NCBI GenBank assembly: GCA_031404455.1
Contig: JANNHP010000349.1
Location: 1 to 34,025, forward strand
Origin: JANNHP01 sp031404455
GTDB taxonomy: Bacteria > Planctomycetota > JAJSAM01 > JAJVHW01
DNA length: 34,025 nt
Reading direction: 5' to 3'
A program made the translations under genes and the position numbers. The first letter of the stretch is position 1. Each line of letters begins with the position of its first letter. Below the pieces are notes generated by a model. The model saw only the letters and a program-made list of their open reading frames with translations, was not told the DNA's origin and did no database searches. This document shows positions 24,242 through 33,019 of the stretch, piece after piece.

Positions 24242-25245
24242 ATGCCAGCGAAGCCCCACTACCACGAGGTCAGGGCCCCGGCGCGGATCGATCTCGCCGG
24301 CGGCACCGTGGACATCTGGCCGATCTGCCTGCTCGAACCCGGCGCCGTCACGATCAACCTCGCGATCGACCGTTTCGCGACGGCGCGGTCCCGGCCGCGC
24401 GACGACGGCGCTTTCGTGTTCACCTCCACGGACCGCGGCGTGCAGTCGAAGCACCCGGACCTCGCTTCGGTGAAGGGCGAGACCGACCTGCTCCTGCACA
24501 AGGAGATCGCGTTGCTCGTGGCACCCGAGGGCGGCCTCGAGATCTCGACGCGCAGCGACGTCCCCGCGGGCTCGGGGCTCGGCGGATCGTCCGCGCTCTT
24601 CGTCGCGGCGACGCGCGCGCGGCACTCCAGGCCGTGGGCCGCGAGATGGACGACGACGACCTCCTGCGCCACGTCATCGACATGGAGGCGCGGATCATCG
24701 GCGTCCCCACGGGTTCGCAGGACTACATCTCCGCGATCCACGGCGGTCTCTCGGCGATCCGTTTCCCGCCGGGCGGCGCGCGGCGCGACGCGATCGCCGC
24801 GGACCTCGATGCCATCGGGCGCCGGATCGTGCTCGCGTACACCGGGGTCCCCCACGACTCGGCGATGAACAACTGGCAGATCACGAAGGCCTACATCGAC
24901 GACGACCCGGACGTCCGTCGCGGCATCGGCGAGATCGCGGAGGCGGCCCGCATCCTGCGCGGCGCTCTCCTCGTCGGAGACCTCGACGCCGTGGCCGACG
25001 CGATCCACGCCGACTGGGAGGCGAGGCGGCGTCTCGCGCCCGGAGTCTCGACGAAGCAGATCGACCGCTTGGGCGACGCGGCACGCGATGCGGGCGCCAA
25101 AGCGATGAAGGTGTGCGGCGCCGGCGGGGGCGGCTGCGTGTTCTTCTGGTGCGCGGAGGGGACGCGCGAGAAGGTCTCCGCCGCCCTGAAAGACGAAGGC
25201 GTCGAGGTGATGAAGTTCAAGCCGGAGCCGCGCGGGGCGAGATGA
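24242..25245 (+). pseudogene. GHMP-family sugar or mevalonate-type kinase, frameshifted
   Basis: GHMP kinases phosphorylate small metabolites (galactose, mevalonate, heptose phosphate and others). The first half reads VRAPARIDLAGGTVDIWP and the ATP loop PAGSGLGGSSA (residues 108-118). The second half, in another frame, reads LQAVGREMDDDDLLRHVIDM, VPTGSQDYISAIHGGLSAI and the third motif KVCGAGGGGCVFF. The frames join near 24602-24625, in a run of CG repeats; one base is missing. Restored, the gene would encode about 334 residues, the family norm. No slippery heptamer is present, so programmed frameshifting is unlikely. It is either a genuine recent mutation or an assembly error in GC-rich sequence. 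As given, the first frame ends at 24868. Confidence 0.85.
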
Positions 25246-25919
25246 GGCCCGACGGGATCGTCCTCGACCTCGACGACACGCTCTTCGAGACGACGCGACT
25301 CCTCATCCCCTGGGCCGACCGCCGCGCGGTCGCCGCGATGCGGGGCGCCGGTCTCCGTCTCGGCGAGGACGAGGCGCTCGCGCGGATCGCGGACCTGCGC
25401 AGACGCGGCGTCGCCCGCTACTGGGACGCGCTCGCCGCGGAGAACGGCGTCGACGCCGCATGCGTCGCGGTCGGCGAGGCGGCGTGGCTCGACTACGAGC
25501 CGCCGCCGATGGACCTCGATCCCCGGGTCGCCGCAGCGCTCGACGAACTCTCCGCCGTCGCTCCGCTCGTGCTCTTCACGCTCGGACACCCGCGGACGCA
25601 GCGCTGGAAGGCGGAGCGACTCGGACTCGCCGCGCGGTTCGCGGACCTGCGCTTCATCGACTCGCGCAGCGCCGCGGGCAAGACGGAGACGCTCGCGTCG
25701 ATTCTCGCCGACCACCGCTGGGACGCGTCCCGCGTCGTCGTCGCGGGCGACCGCAGGGACGGCGACGTCCGCGCGGCGAACCGCAACGGCTGCGTCAGCG
25801 TGCTCGTCCGCGCCGAGGGGACGGAGTTCGCGAACGTCGCAGCGGCGTCCCCGGAAGACGTGCCGTGGCGGACGATCGCGCACGTCGCGGAACTGCCTGC
25901 GTTGCTTCGATCGCTCTGA
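25242..25919 (+). CDS. HAD superfamily hydrolase
   Basis: Haloacid dehalogenase-fold hydrolase of 225 residues, probably a small-molecule phosphatase. Motif I is DLDDTLFET with the nucleophile pair Asp9/Asp11. Motif II is the Thr in LFTLGHP; motif III is the Lys of SAAGKTET; motif IV is GDRRDGD. The segment between motifs I and II is a helical cap. The ATG at 25242 overlaps the stop of the kinase gene (ATGA), implying coupled expression. A kinase-phosphatase pair would fit sugar metabolism, but the motif I form is not that of GmhB heptose phosphatase. It converges with smc. Confidence 0.9.
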   Translation: MRPDGIVLDLDDTLFETTRLLIPWADRRAVAAMRGAGLRLGEDEALARIADLRRRGVARYWDALAAENGVDAACVAVGEAAWLDYEPPPMDLDPRVAAALDELSAVAPLVLFTLGHPRTQRWKAERLGLAARFADLRFIDSRSAAGKTETLASILADHRWDASRVVVAGDRRDGDVRAANRNGCVSVLVRAEGTEFANVAAASPEDVPWRTIAHVAELPALLRSL

Positions 25920-25935
25920 ACGGCGAACCGTTCAG
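25916..25935. terminator. Bidirectional hairpin containing both convergent stop codons
   Basis: Eight paired bases (CTGAACGG and CCGTTCAG) close a 4-base loop CGAA, read as TTCG on the minus strand. The TGA stop of the HAD gene is in the left arm and the TGA stop of smc (TCA on plus) is in the right arm, so the whole 12-base gap between the genes is stem and loop. No T-run follows on either strand. It is probably a shared transcript end. Confidence 0.55.
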
Positions 25936-28900
25936 GCCGTCTTCCTGAGCTGACCGTCCTCGCCGACGTCCTCGAGCCGCACGGCGATCTTCTTGCTGAT
26001 GCCGGGCTCGGGCATCGACACGCCCATGATCGTGTCGGCGCACGACATCGTGCGCTTGTTGTGGGTGACGATGATGAATTGACTCTGCTTCGAGAAGTCC
26101 GACACCGCGGCGGCGAAGCGGTCCACGTTCGCCTCGTCGAGCGCCGCGTCCACTTCGTCCAGGAGGCAGAACGGCGACGGCTTCGCGAGGTAGATGGCGA
26201 ACATCAGCGCGACCGCTGTCATCGTGCGCTCGCCGCCGGAGAGGAGCGCGATGGAGCGCGTCTCCTTGCCCGGCGGACGCGCCACGATCTCGATTCCGGC
26301 CTCGAGGACGTCCACGCCCTCCTCGAGCAGCACGTCGGCCTTGCCGCCGCCGAACATGCGGCGGAACATCTCCTGGAACTGCGAGCGGATCGCGTCGAAC
26401 GTCGCGATGAAGAGTTCGCGGCTCTCGGTGTCGATCTTCTTGATCGCCGAGAGCAGCGCCTCGCGCGACCTCGTGAGGTCGTCGTGCTGCGCCGCGAGGT
26501 GCCTCGCCTCCGCCTCTTCGGTCTGGAGCTGCTGGAGCGCTTCGAGGTTGACGGCGCCCATGCGCTCGATCCTCGACTTCAGCTCGGTGATCTCCGTCTC
26601 CATCGCCACGGGATCGAGCGGCGCCGCCGCGCCCTCGGCCGGCTCGGCGTAGACCGGCGTGTCGCCCGCCCCGGTCGCCGCGACCGCGCGGTGCGACGTC
26701 CACGCCTCGGTCAGGTCGATCGCGAGCTCGTCGCGAATGCGCTCGATGAGCCCCTCGACGCGCAGGCGCGCCTCGTTCTCGCGCAGACGGAAGCGGTGCA
26801 GCTCCTGCGCCACCGAACCGGCCTCGGTCTCGACGACCTCGTACAGTTTGCGGCGTTCGTCGAGCCGCGTGTGCGCCTCGGCGGCCTGGTGGCGCAGCAG
26901 CGTGAGCTCCTCGATGCAGCGGTCGCGGCGCTTCTGCGCAATCTCGAGCGCTTTGCCCGCCTCGCGGCCGCGCTCGTCGGCCTCGCCGCGCCGCTTCTCG
27001 CAGGCGACGAGCTCGAGGCGCGCCTCGGCGACGCTCGACTCCAGCTCGGCGATCTCCCGCTCCACGGTCTTCGCGCGGGACTCGAGCGACGAGCACCGCT
27101 CGACGACGGACGCGAGATGGACGCGCGCGTCGCTGCGGGCGTCCTCGGCGGCGCGCAGCACGGCGTCGGCGGCTTCCGCGCTCCCGGTGGCGGCGGCGCG
27201 GGCGCGCTCGATCTCCGCCTCCTCGCCCGCGAGCAGCACGGACTCGTGCTCGAGCCCCGCCGACTCGGAGCGGACCTTCGCGCGGCGCGCGTCGATCTCG
27301 GCGAGATCGCGCGCCACGCGTTCGCGCTCCGCCTCCGCTCGGCCCGCGTCGCCCTTCGCGCGCTCGACTTCGCTGCGCGCGCGGAACGTGGCGCCCTCGG
27401 CGGCGCGCACGGCCTCGCGCGACGACGTGACCTCGCGCCGCGTCTCCGCGAGCGATCTCTCCGCCGTCGTCATCGCGGCGCGCGCGGCGTCGAGCCGTGC
27501 GACGGACGCGTCGAGCTTCGCCTTCAGGTCGCGCAGTTCGCTGCGCCGCTGGAGGATGCCCGCGCCGCCCGCCGCCCCCCCGCCGGCGACGGCACCCGCC
27601 GCTTCGAGGACCGCGCCGCCCGCGGTCACCGCACGCAGCCTCACATCGCCCGCGTCGCGCGCCGCCGCCCGCCGCGCCCGCGCCGTCGCGAGATCCTCCA
27701 CAGCGACGCTCTCGCCGAGCAGCGCGACGACGGCGGGACGCAGATCGTCGGCACAGCGCACCCGCTCCGCGATCGAGCCGGCGACGGCCGCTCGCGCGGG
27801 CGCCACGGTGTCGAGCGGGAGGAACGTGCAGCGGCCGAGGCGCCGTTCATCGAGGAACCGGGCCGCGCGCTCGGCGTCCTCGAACGTTGCGACGACGATG
27901 GCCGACGCGAGCGTGCCGAGCGCCGACTCGACGACCGCTGCGTCGGCGGCGTCGGTCTCGATCATCTCCGCGAGGATGCCGCGCACGCCGGCGAGTTCCA
28001 CGGCGCCCTTGCGCGCCTCGTCGAGGAGCTTCCGCGCGCCCTCGCCGACGCCCTCGCGCCGCGACTCGAGCGACTTCAGCACGTCCACGCGGCTGCGCGA
28101 CGCGGACACCTCGCGGTCGAGCGACGACACGCTCTCGCGCACGGCGCGGAGCTCGGTCTCCAGCGCTGCGACGCGCGCCTCCGCGGCCGCGAGCCTCTCG
28201 GCGCCCTCGCGCACGCGCTCCGCGGCGGCGTTCGATTCTGCCTCGGCGGCGACGAGGCGCTCGCCCGAGGCGGACGATTCCACCGCAATGACATCGAGGC
28301 GGCGCGCGAGGCGTTCGGCCTGCGACGCGAGGTTCTGCTCCTCGACCTCGAACTTGCCGCGGCGGCTGTCGAGTTGCGATCGGCGCGAGAGGACGGCGTA
28401 CGAGCGGTTCGAGAGCTGCTGTGCCGCGGCGCGCTGCTCCGACGCCGCGGCGCGGGCCGACTCGACCTGCTTCTCGGCGAGGCAGAGCGCGGTGCGGCGC
28501 TCGTCGCGTTCCGAGAGCGCGCTCTCGAGCGATTCGGCCGACTCGTCGCGGACTCCCGCGAGGTCCTTCATGCGCTCTGCGGCGCTCTCGATCTCGCCGA
28601 CGTACCAGCGGATCTTCCCGTCGAGCTCGGCCGCGAGGCGGGCCGCGAACGCCGACTTCTCGCGCGCCGCCTCAGACTGTCCGTCGAGCGAGGCGATCTC
28701 CTGCTCGGTGCGGGAGACGGCCTTGCGCCGCGATTCGAGGTCGTCCTCGATCTGTCGGCAGGAGGCGAGCGCCTCCTTCACCTGCGCGCGGGCGGCCTCT
28801 TCCTGAGTGGTCAGCTCGGCGACGCGCGACGTCGCCGCCTCGCGCTCGCCGAGGAGCGATCCGTAGCGGTGCATCGCGAGGACGAGGCGCTTCTTCTTCA

Positions 28901-29564
28901 TCTCGTCGACGAGGGCCTGGTAGCGCTCCGCGCGTCCCGCCTGGATCTTCAGCGAGCGGACGAGGCGCTCCTTCTCGGTGACGATGTCGGAGACGCGCAG
29001 GAGGTCGGACTCGACGCGCTCGAGCCGCCGGAGCGACTCCTTGCGCCGCGCCTTGTACTTCGCGATCCCGGCCGCCTCCTCGAACACGAGGCGGCGGTCC
29101 TGCAGGCTCTCCTTCAGGATCTGGTCGATGCGCCCCTGCTCCATGAACGTGAGGGCACCGGGGCCGGAGCCCGTGTCCATGAGGAGCTCGCGCAGGTCGC
29201 GCAGACGGCACGGCGCGCGGTTCAGGAGGTACTCGCTCGTCCCGTCGCGGTGGAGGCGGCGCGCCACCTCGACCTCGGCGAAGTCGATGGCGATCTTCTT
29301 GTCCTCGTTGTCGAAGACGAGCGACACCTCCGCGAAGCCGAGGGGCTTCCTCTGCACCGTGCCGCCGAAGATGACGTCGGTCATGTCGTCGCCGCGGAGC
29401 GCACCGGGCCGCTGCTCGCCGAGCACCCACTTCACGGCGTCCACCACGTTGGACTTGCCGCAGCCGTTCGGGCCCACGATGCACGTGATGCCGTCGGCGA
29501 ACGTGAACTCGGTCCGGTCCGCGAAGGACTTGAACCCCTGCAGCTTCAGGCCTTTCAGGCGCAT
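25932..29564 (-). CDS. smc: Chromosome segregation protein SMC
   Basis: Core ATPase of the bacterial condensin SMC-ScpAB, which organises and separates chromosomes. The 1210-residue product has Walker A GPNGCGKS (31-38), a Q-loop in MEQGRIDQ (about 142-148), and a long coiled coil to about 500. The hinge is about 505-660, followed by a second coiled coil, the ABC signature LLSGGERTM, and the Walker B/D-loop CLLDEVDAALDEANV. The last block reads FIIVTHNKRTM. The ATG at 29564 has GGGGAG at 8 bases. It lies 13 bases after the radical SAM gene, so it is the last gene of the nrdR operon. No scpA or scpB is in the window. Confidence 0.97.
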   Translation of the reverse strand: MRLKGLKLQGFKSFADRTEFTFADGITCIVGPNGCGKSNVVDAVKWVLGEQRPGALRGDDMTDVIFGGTVQRKPLGFAEVSLVFDNEDKKIAIDFAEVEVARRLHRDGTSEYLLNRAPCRLRDLRELLMDTGSGPGALTFMEQGRIDQILKESLQDRRLVFEEAAGIAKYKARRKESLRRLERVESDLLRVSDIVTEKERLVRSLKIQAGRAERYQALVDEMKKKRLVLAMHRYGSLLGEREAATSRVAELTTQEEAARAQVKEALASCRQIEDDLESRRKAVSRTEQEIASLDGQSEAAREKSAFAARLAAELDGKIRWYVGEIESAAERMKDLAGVRDESAESLESALSERDERRTALCLAEKQVESARAAASEQRAAAQQLSNRSYAVLSRRSQLDSRRGKFEVEEQNLASQAERLARRLDVIAVESSASGERLVAAEAESNAAAERVREGAERLAAAEARVAALETELRAVRESVSSLDREVSASRSRVDVLKSLESRREGVGEGARKLLDEARKGAVELAGVRGILAEMIETDAADAAVVESALGTLASAIVVATFEDAERAARFLDERRLGRCTFLPLDTVAPARAAVAGSIAERVRCADDLRPAVVALLGESVAVEDLATARARRAAARDAGDVRLRAVTAGGAVLEAAGAVAGGGAAGGAGILQRRSELRDLKAKLDASVARLDAARAAMTTAERSLAETRREVTSSREAVRAAEGATFRARSEVERAKGDAGRAEAERERVARDLAEIDARRAKVRSESAGLEHESVLLAGEEAEIERARAAATGSAEAADAVLRAAEDARSDARVHLASVVERCSSLESRAKTVEREIAELESSVAEARLELVACEKRRGEADERGREAGKALEIAQKRRDRCIEELTLLRHQAAEAHTRLDERRKLYEVVETEAGSVAQELHRFRLRENEARLRVEGLIERIRDELAIDLTEAWTSHRAVAATGAGDTPVYAEPAEGAAAPLDPVAMETEITELKSRIERMGAVNLEALQQLQTEEAEARHLAAQHDDLTRSREALLSAIKKIDTESRELFIATFDAIRSQFQEMFRRMFGGGKADVLLEEGVDVLEAGIEIVARPPGKETRSIALLSGGERTMTAVALMFAIYLAKPSPFCLLDEVDAALDEANVDRFAAAVSDFSKQSQFIIVTHNKRTMSCADTIMGVSMPEPGISKKIAVRLEDVGEDGQLRKTA

Positions 29565-29577
29565 GCTCTCGGCTCCC

Positions 29578-30315
29578 CTAGGAAACGACTTTGCGCGTCC
29601 TCGCCGCCGAGCCGAAGTCCTCGCTCGGTCTCCCGGCCACGATGCAGCTCTCGACGAAGTTACCCACCGACCGCGCGACGCGACGGATCTCCCGCACGCC
29701 CGGCGTGCCGTCGGGAGACGGCTCGAGGACGACGCGGCGCGCGCCCGACAGCATGCGCACGACCGACTCCATCTGCTCCGCCTCGACGACGCCCGCGAGC
29801 CACGGCACCCGGAACTCGTGCTCGCCCGGACTCGCGAGCAGGAGTTCCACCGACTCGTAGATCGCCGCGAGTTTCACCTTGGTGCCCGACGCGACCGAGT
29901 ACGCCGGATCGAGCGGCCCGCGCACGCTCATCGACACGCTCGTCAGCTCGCCGGAGCCGATGAGCTGCGCCAGGACCTCGGGGTTGCTTCCGTTGGTGCG
30001 CAGTCGCACGCGCAGCTCGAACTCGCCGAGGAGCCTGAGCAGCTCGGGCAGCCCTTCGTGGAGCGTCGGCTCCCCGCCGCGCAGGACGACGGCGTCGAGC
30101 CAGCGGCGGCGCGAGTAGACGGCCTCGAGGACGTTCTCGACGGGGATCGAGCCGAGGCCGGGCTTCACCGACACGAGGTGCGGGACCGGGCACGCGGGGC
30201 AGTCGAAGTTGCAGCCCTGCAGCGAGATCACCGCGGCGACGCGGCCCTCCCATGCCGTCAGCGACATGGGATCGAGTCCGCGGATCGGCGGCAGCGGCGT
30301 CGGCCTCATGACCAT
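29578..30315 (-). CDS. NrdG-like radical SAM protein (class III ribonucleotide reductase activase type)
   Basis: NrdG-type enzymes cut S-adenosylmethionine to make a glycyl radical on NrdD. The 245-residue product has the cluster motif CNFDCPAC (Cys35, Cys39, Cys42), GGEPT at 80-84 for SAM binding, and TNGSNPEVLAQL, all matching the longer NrdG2-type activases rather than the short 150-residue NrdG. The start at 30315 (MVMRPT) has GGAG 8 bases upstream; the next ATG at 30309 overlaps the stop of the NrdD-like gene as ATGA. The gene overlaps its partner by about 10 bases. The motifs are complete although the partner lacks the usual target glycine domain. Confidence 0.87.
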   Translation of the reverse strand: MVMRPTPLPPIRGLDPMSLTAWEGRVAAVISLQGCNFDCPACPVPHLVSVKPGLGSIPVENVLEAVYSRRRWLDAVVLRGGEPTLHEGLPELLRLLGEFELRVRLRTNGSNPEVLAQLIGSGELTSVSMSVRGPLDPAYSVASGTKVKLAAIYESVELLLASPGEHEFRVPWLAGVVEAEQMESVVRMLSGARRVVLEPSPDGTPGVREIRRVARSVGNFVESCIVAGRPSEDFGSAARTRKVVS

Positions 30316-32474
30316 GTTCGGAACTCCACCTGGATGGCGCTGCCGGCGCGCAGGCACTTCGCGAGGAGCGCCACGAGGCCGTCGGGTCCGCCCGAGTCGC
30401 GCTCCGCGATCGGAAGGCGCAGCGTCGCCGTCGAGAAGTACGCGTGCAGCGGCTCCTCGCGGGCGATGCGCAGCAGGATGTCGACGGGAGCGTCCGCACG
30501 GACCGAGGCGCCCGGCGTGTACGACGAAAGCTCCGGGAACCCCTCCGCCGTGCGCTCCGGCGCCTGGCGCCGGTCGCAGGTGAGGAAGCGCCGCGGCGGC
30601 TCGGGGTCGTCGTCGGCGTCGAGCGTGGTCGTGAGCTCGGCCGACATCCCCGCGGCCTTGACCCGCACGCAGAGGTAGCTCGCGACGCGCTTCGCCACGC
30701 GCACCGATGCCTCGTCGCTCTCGTGCAGTTCGAACCCGGTGAGGTGGACGAGCGCTTCGTTCAGACCGGTGATGCCGATCGACCACGTGGCGTTCGCCAT
30801 GTCGTAGAGCGCCGCGCGGCCGCGGTTCGCGCGGAAGAGCGGCGCGAGCGGCCCGCCCGGCGCGGACGACGCGAGCGCGAGCACGTTGCGCCGGGCCTGA
30901 TGGGCGGCGACGGCGAGGTCGACGAGCCGGTCGCACTCGCGCAGGAAGCCCTCGACGTTGCCGCGCCCCGCGCGGCGCGCGGCCCGGGGCAGGTTGAGCG
31001 TGACGCGGCCCGCGCAGCAGGTCGACGCCGAGGGCGGCGCGCCGGACCCCGCGCCGCGCGCGACGGAGGTTCCGGTGACCGGTCCGCGATCGCGGAGCAT
31101 CGGGAAGATCACACGCTCGCCGGTCAGAGCGATCTCGGCCGCCTGGCGCAGCGCTGCGCGCGACGCGGCGACGCCGACCGATCGCTCGCTGACTCCGACG
31201 ACGGGGATCGGCAGGAGCTCCCGCGCCGGAAGGCCGCTGCCGCGCAGGTGCGCCCGCAGCAGAGCCGACGCGAACGCCGTGGCGACGCCGGCGAGCTCGC
31301 CGTTCGGGACCGAGAGCGCCTCGCCCGAACCGCCGACGGCCGCAAGGTCTGCGAGCGAGTCGGACACCTCGGGGCTCATGTCGAGCTCCATCCGTCGCGC
31401 GCCCGGATCGGCCGACGTCTCGAGCACGAGCTGCCACGCGTCCTCGGCGAGATCCTCGCGCGAACGGTTCACGCAGAGCGGCGCGAACGCGAGCGGGGCG
31501 CCGACGAGCGCGGCCGTGTGCGTCGCCGAACCTGCGAGGAGGCGTGCGCTCCGCCCGACCGCGGCGGCGAGACGTCGCGCATTGAGCGCCGCACCCTCGG
31601 GACCGCGGGTCCCGGCGCCAGGAGCGACCCCGCGCTTCACGTCCTCGGGCGTCATCGACGCTGCGTGGAGGGCGCCCGGCATCGTCAGGCCGTGGACGAA
31701 GAGGTCGCCGTCGAGGTGCGCGCGCGCCGTGTCGGACGGAAGGAGATCGGAGAGGGCGTGGCTCCGCAGCGCCATCGCCCCGAGCTCCTGCGCCGCGAGC
31801 GCAGGCGTGGGCGACGCCTCGAGCCCGGCCGATCGCGGGCCGCGCCGGTACATCGCCGCCTCGAGCGTCTCGGGAAGGATCGACGCGGCGGCGCGGCGGC
31901 GCAGGTCGACCGGAGCGTCGCGCTGGAGCAGTTCCGACTCGGCGAGCGCGCGCACGAGGGACGTCGGTGCGCGGGAGACGCCGGCGCGCCGAAGCTTCTC
32001 CTCCACGACGGCCGCGATCTCGTCGGCCACAGGACGCGGCAGGAGGCCGTCCTGCGAGAGAGATCGAGCCACCGCCTCGCGGGAGTACGGCGCGCTGAGG
32101 CCCGCCGCCGTGTCGTCCACGATGACGACCCGCTGGTCGAAGAGCGTCGGTTCGGGGTAGCCGTCCCGCGCGGACCGCGCCGAACGCAGGCGCGCGCGCC
32201 GCTCGCGGTGGACGATGAACGCCTTGGCGGCCTCGGCGTGCCCGGTGTCGATGAGGACGCGCTCGACCATGTCCTCGACCTCTGCGACCGAGGGCACCGC
32301 GTCGTAGAACGTCTTCTCGAGGAAGAGCGAGACGAGCGCCGCGATCTCCCCCGCTAGGCCCGGGTCGCGGCCGCCGGCAGCCGAGAGGGCGCTCTCGATC
32401 ACCTCGACGACGCGCGTCTCGTCGAACGGGACCGTCTCCCCGTCGGACCTCTTGACCAGCGTGACGCGCCTCAC
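30306..32474 (-). CDS. NrdD-like protein with ATP-cone, lacking glycyl-radical domain
   Basis: Homologue of anaerobic (class III) ribonucleotide reductase. The 722-residue product starts at GTG 32474, overlapping the nrdR stop (GTGA). Residues 1-95 are an ATP-cone (VKRSDGETVPFDETRVVEVIESAL); 110-200 look like a second, weaker cone. Class III barrel blocks are STCCAGRVTLNLPRAA (483-499; Cys486-Cys487), WSIGITGLNEAL (564-575) and SSYTPGASV. The family HIHD block has become FVHG (259-262), and I see no cysteine where the family places the N-terminal catalytic one. The protein ends at IQVEFRTWS, where NrdD enters its zinc and RVxGY radical domain. Family membership is quite sure; reductase activity is doubtful. 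It may be a regulator or neofunctionalised. Confidence 0.8.
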   Translation of the reverse strand: MRRVTLVKRSDGETVPFDETRVVEVIESALSAAGGRDPGLAGEIAALVSLFLEKTFYDAVPSVAEVEDMVERVLIDTGHAEAAKAFIVHRERRARLRSARSARDGYPEPTLFDQRVVIVDDTAAGLSAPYSREAVARSLSQDGLLPRPVADEIAAVVEEKLRRAGVSRAPTSLVRALAESELLQRDAPVDLRRRAAASILPETLEAAMYRRGPRSAGLEASPTPALAAQELGAMALRSHALSDLLPSDTARAHLDGDLFVHGLTMPGALHAASMTPEDVKRGVAPGAGTRGPEGAALNARRLAAAVGRSARLLAGSATHTAALVGAPLAFAPLCVNRSREDLAEDAWQLVLETSADPGARRMELDMSPEVSDSLADLAAVGGSGEALSVPNGELAGVATAFASALLRAHLRGSGLPARELLPIPVVGVSERSVGVAASRAALRQAAEIALTGERVIFPMLRDRGPVTGTSVARGAGSGAPPSASTCCAGRVTLNLPRAARRAGRGNVEGFLRECDRLVDLAVAAHQARRNVLALASSAPGGPLAPLFRANRGRAALYDMANATWSIGITGLNEALVHLTGFELHESDEASVRVAKRVASYLCVRVKAAGMSAELTTTLDADDDPEPPRRFLTCDRRQAPERTAEGFPELSSYTPGASVRADAPVDILLRIAREEPLHAYFSTATLRLPIAERDSGGPDGLVALLAKCLRAGSAIQVEFRTWS

Positions 32475-33019
32475 TTGCCCGGGCTCTCCGGCGACCCGGA
32501 CGCGGTGGGCTTCTTCGCCTCGCCCTCGGGCTTCGCGGTGCGCCGGGGCTTCGGAGACTTCTCCTTCGCGTCGGCGATCACCTCGCCGGCGATCTCGGCG
32601 AAGTCCTCGGGCGATTCGAAGTTCTTGTAGACCGAGGCGAAGCGCACGTACGCGACCTTGTCGAGCTTCTTGAGCTCCTTCATCACCATGCTGCCGATGG
32701 TGCGCGACGTCACCTCGCGCTCGGGCCCGTCGAGGAGCTTCTCCTCGATGCGCTGCGTGATCTCCTCGAGGTCCTGCATGGAGACCGCGCGCTTCTGACA
32801 GGCGGTGATCATGCCGGAGAGGATCTTGCGGCGGTCGAACTCCTCCCGCGTCTCGTCGCGCTTGATGACGCGCAGCGGCGTCTCGTCGATGCGCTCGCGC
32901 GTCGTGAAGCGGCGACCGCAGCCGACGCACTCGCGCCGCCGCCGGATGACGAACGCGTCGGTGGACTCCCGCGAGTCGATGACCTTGTCGTCGTTCTCTT
33001 TGCAGAAGGGGCAGCGCAT
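32471..33019 (-). CDS. nrdR: Transcriptional repressor NrdR
   Basis: NrdR senses ATP/dATP and represses ribonucleotide reductase genes. The 182-residue product has the zinc ribbon Cys3, Cys6, Cys31, Cys34 (MRCPFC, CVGCGRRFTTRER) and an ATP-cone (about 49-139: VIKRDETREEFDRRKI through YVRFASVYKNF). A Lys/Pro/Glu-rich tail of about 30 residues after position 150 is not part of the core family, which usually ends near 150-160. The ATG at 33019 has GGAG 8 bases upstream. It is the first gene of an operon with the NrdD-like protein, the radical SAM protein and smc. Confidence 0.97.
   Translation of the reverse strand: MRCPFCKENDDKVIDSRESTDAFVIRRRRECVGCGRRFTTRERIDETPLRVIKRDETREEFDRRKILSGMITACQKRAVSMQDLEEITQRIEEKLLDGPEREVTSRTIGSMVMKELKKLDKVAYVRFASVYKNFESPEDFAEIAGEVIADAKEKSPKPRRTAKPEGEAKKPTASGSPESPGK

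Noticed and set aside
23399..24625. In-frame upstream extension of the HEAT-repeat gene
   Set aside because: It overlaps the glutamine amidotransferase-like gene on the same strand in a different frame and lacks any recognisable domain.
24602..24625. Programmed -1 frameshift in the GHMP kinase
   Set aside because: No X XXY YYZ slippery heptamer and no clear downstream stimulator; a simple indel explains the data.
26061..29963. Open plus-strand frame of 1300 codons opposite smc
   Set aside because: Antisense shadow of smc; low-complexity Arg/Leu/Ala composition, no motif or ribosome binding site.
32475..32930. In-frame upstream extension of the NrdD-like gene
   Set aside because: It would lie within nrdR in another frame; the GTG at 32474 overlapping the nrdR stop and beginning an ATP-cone is the better start.
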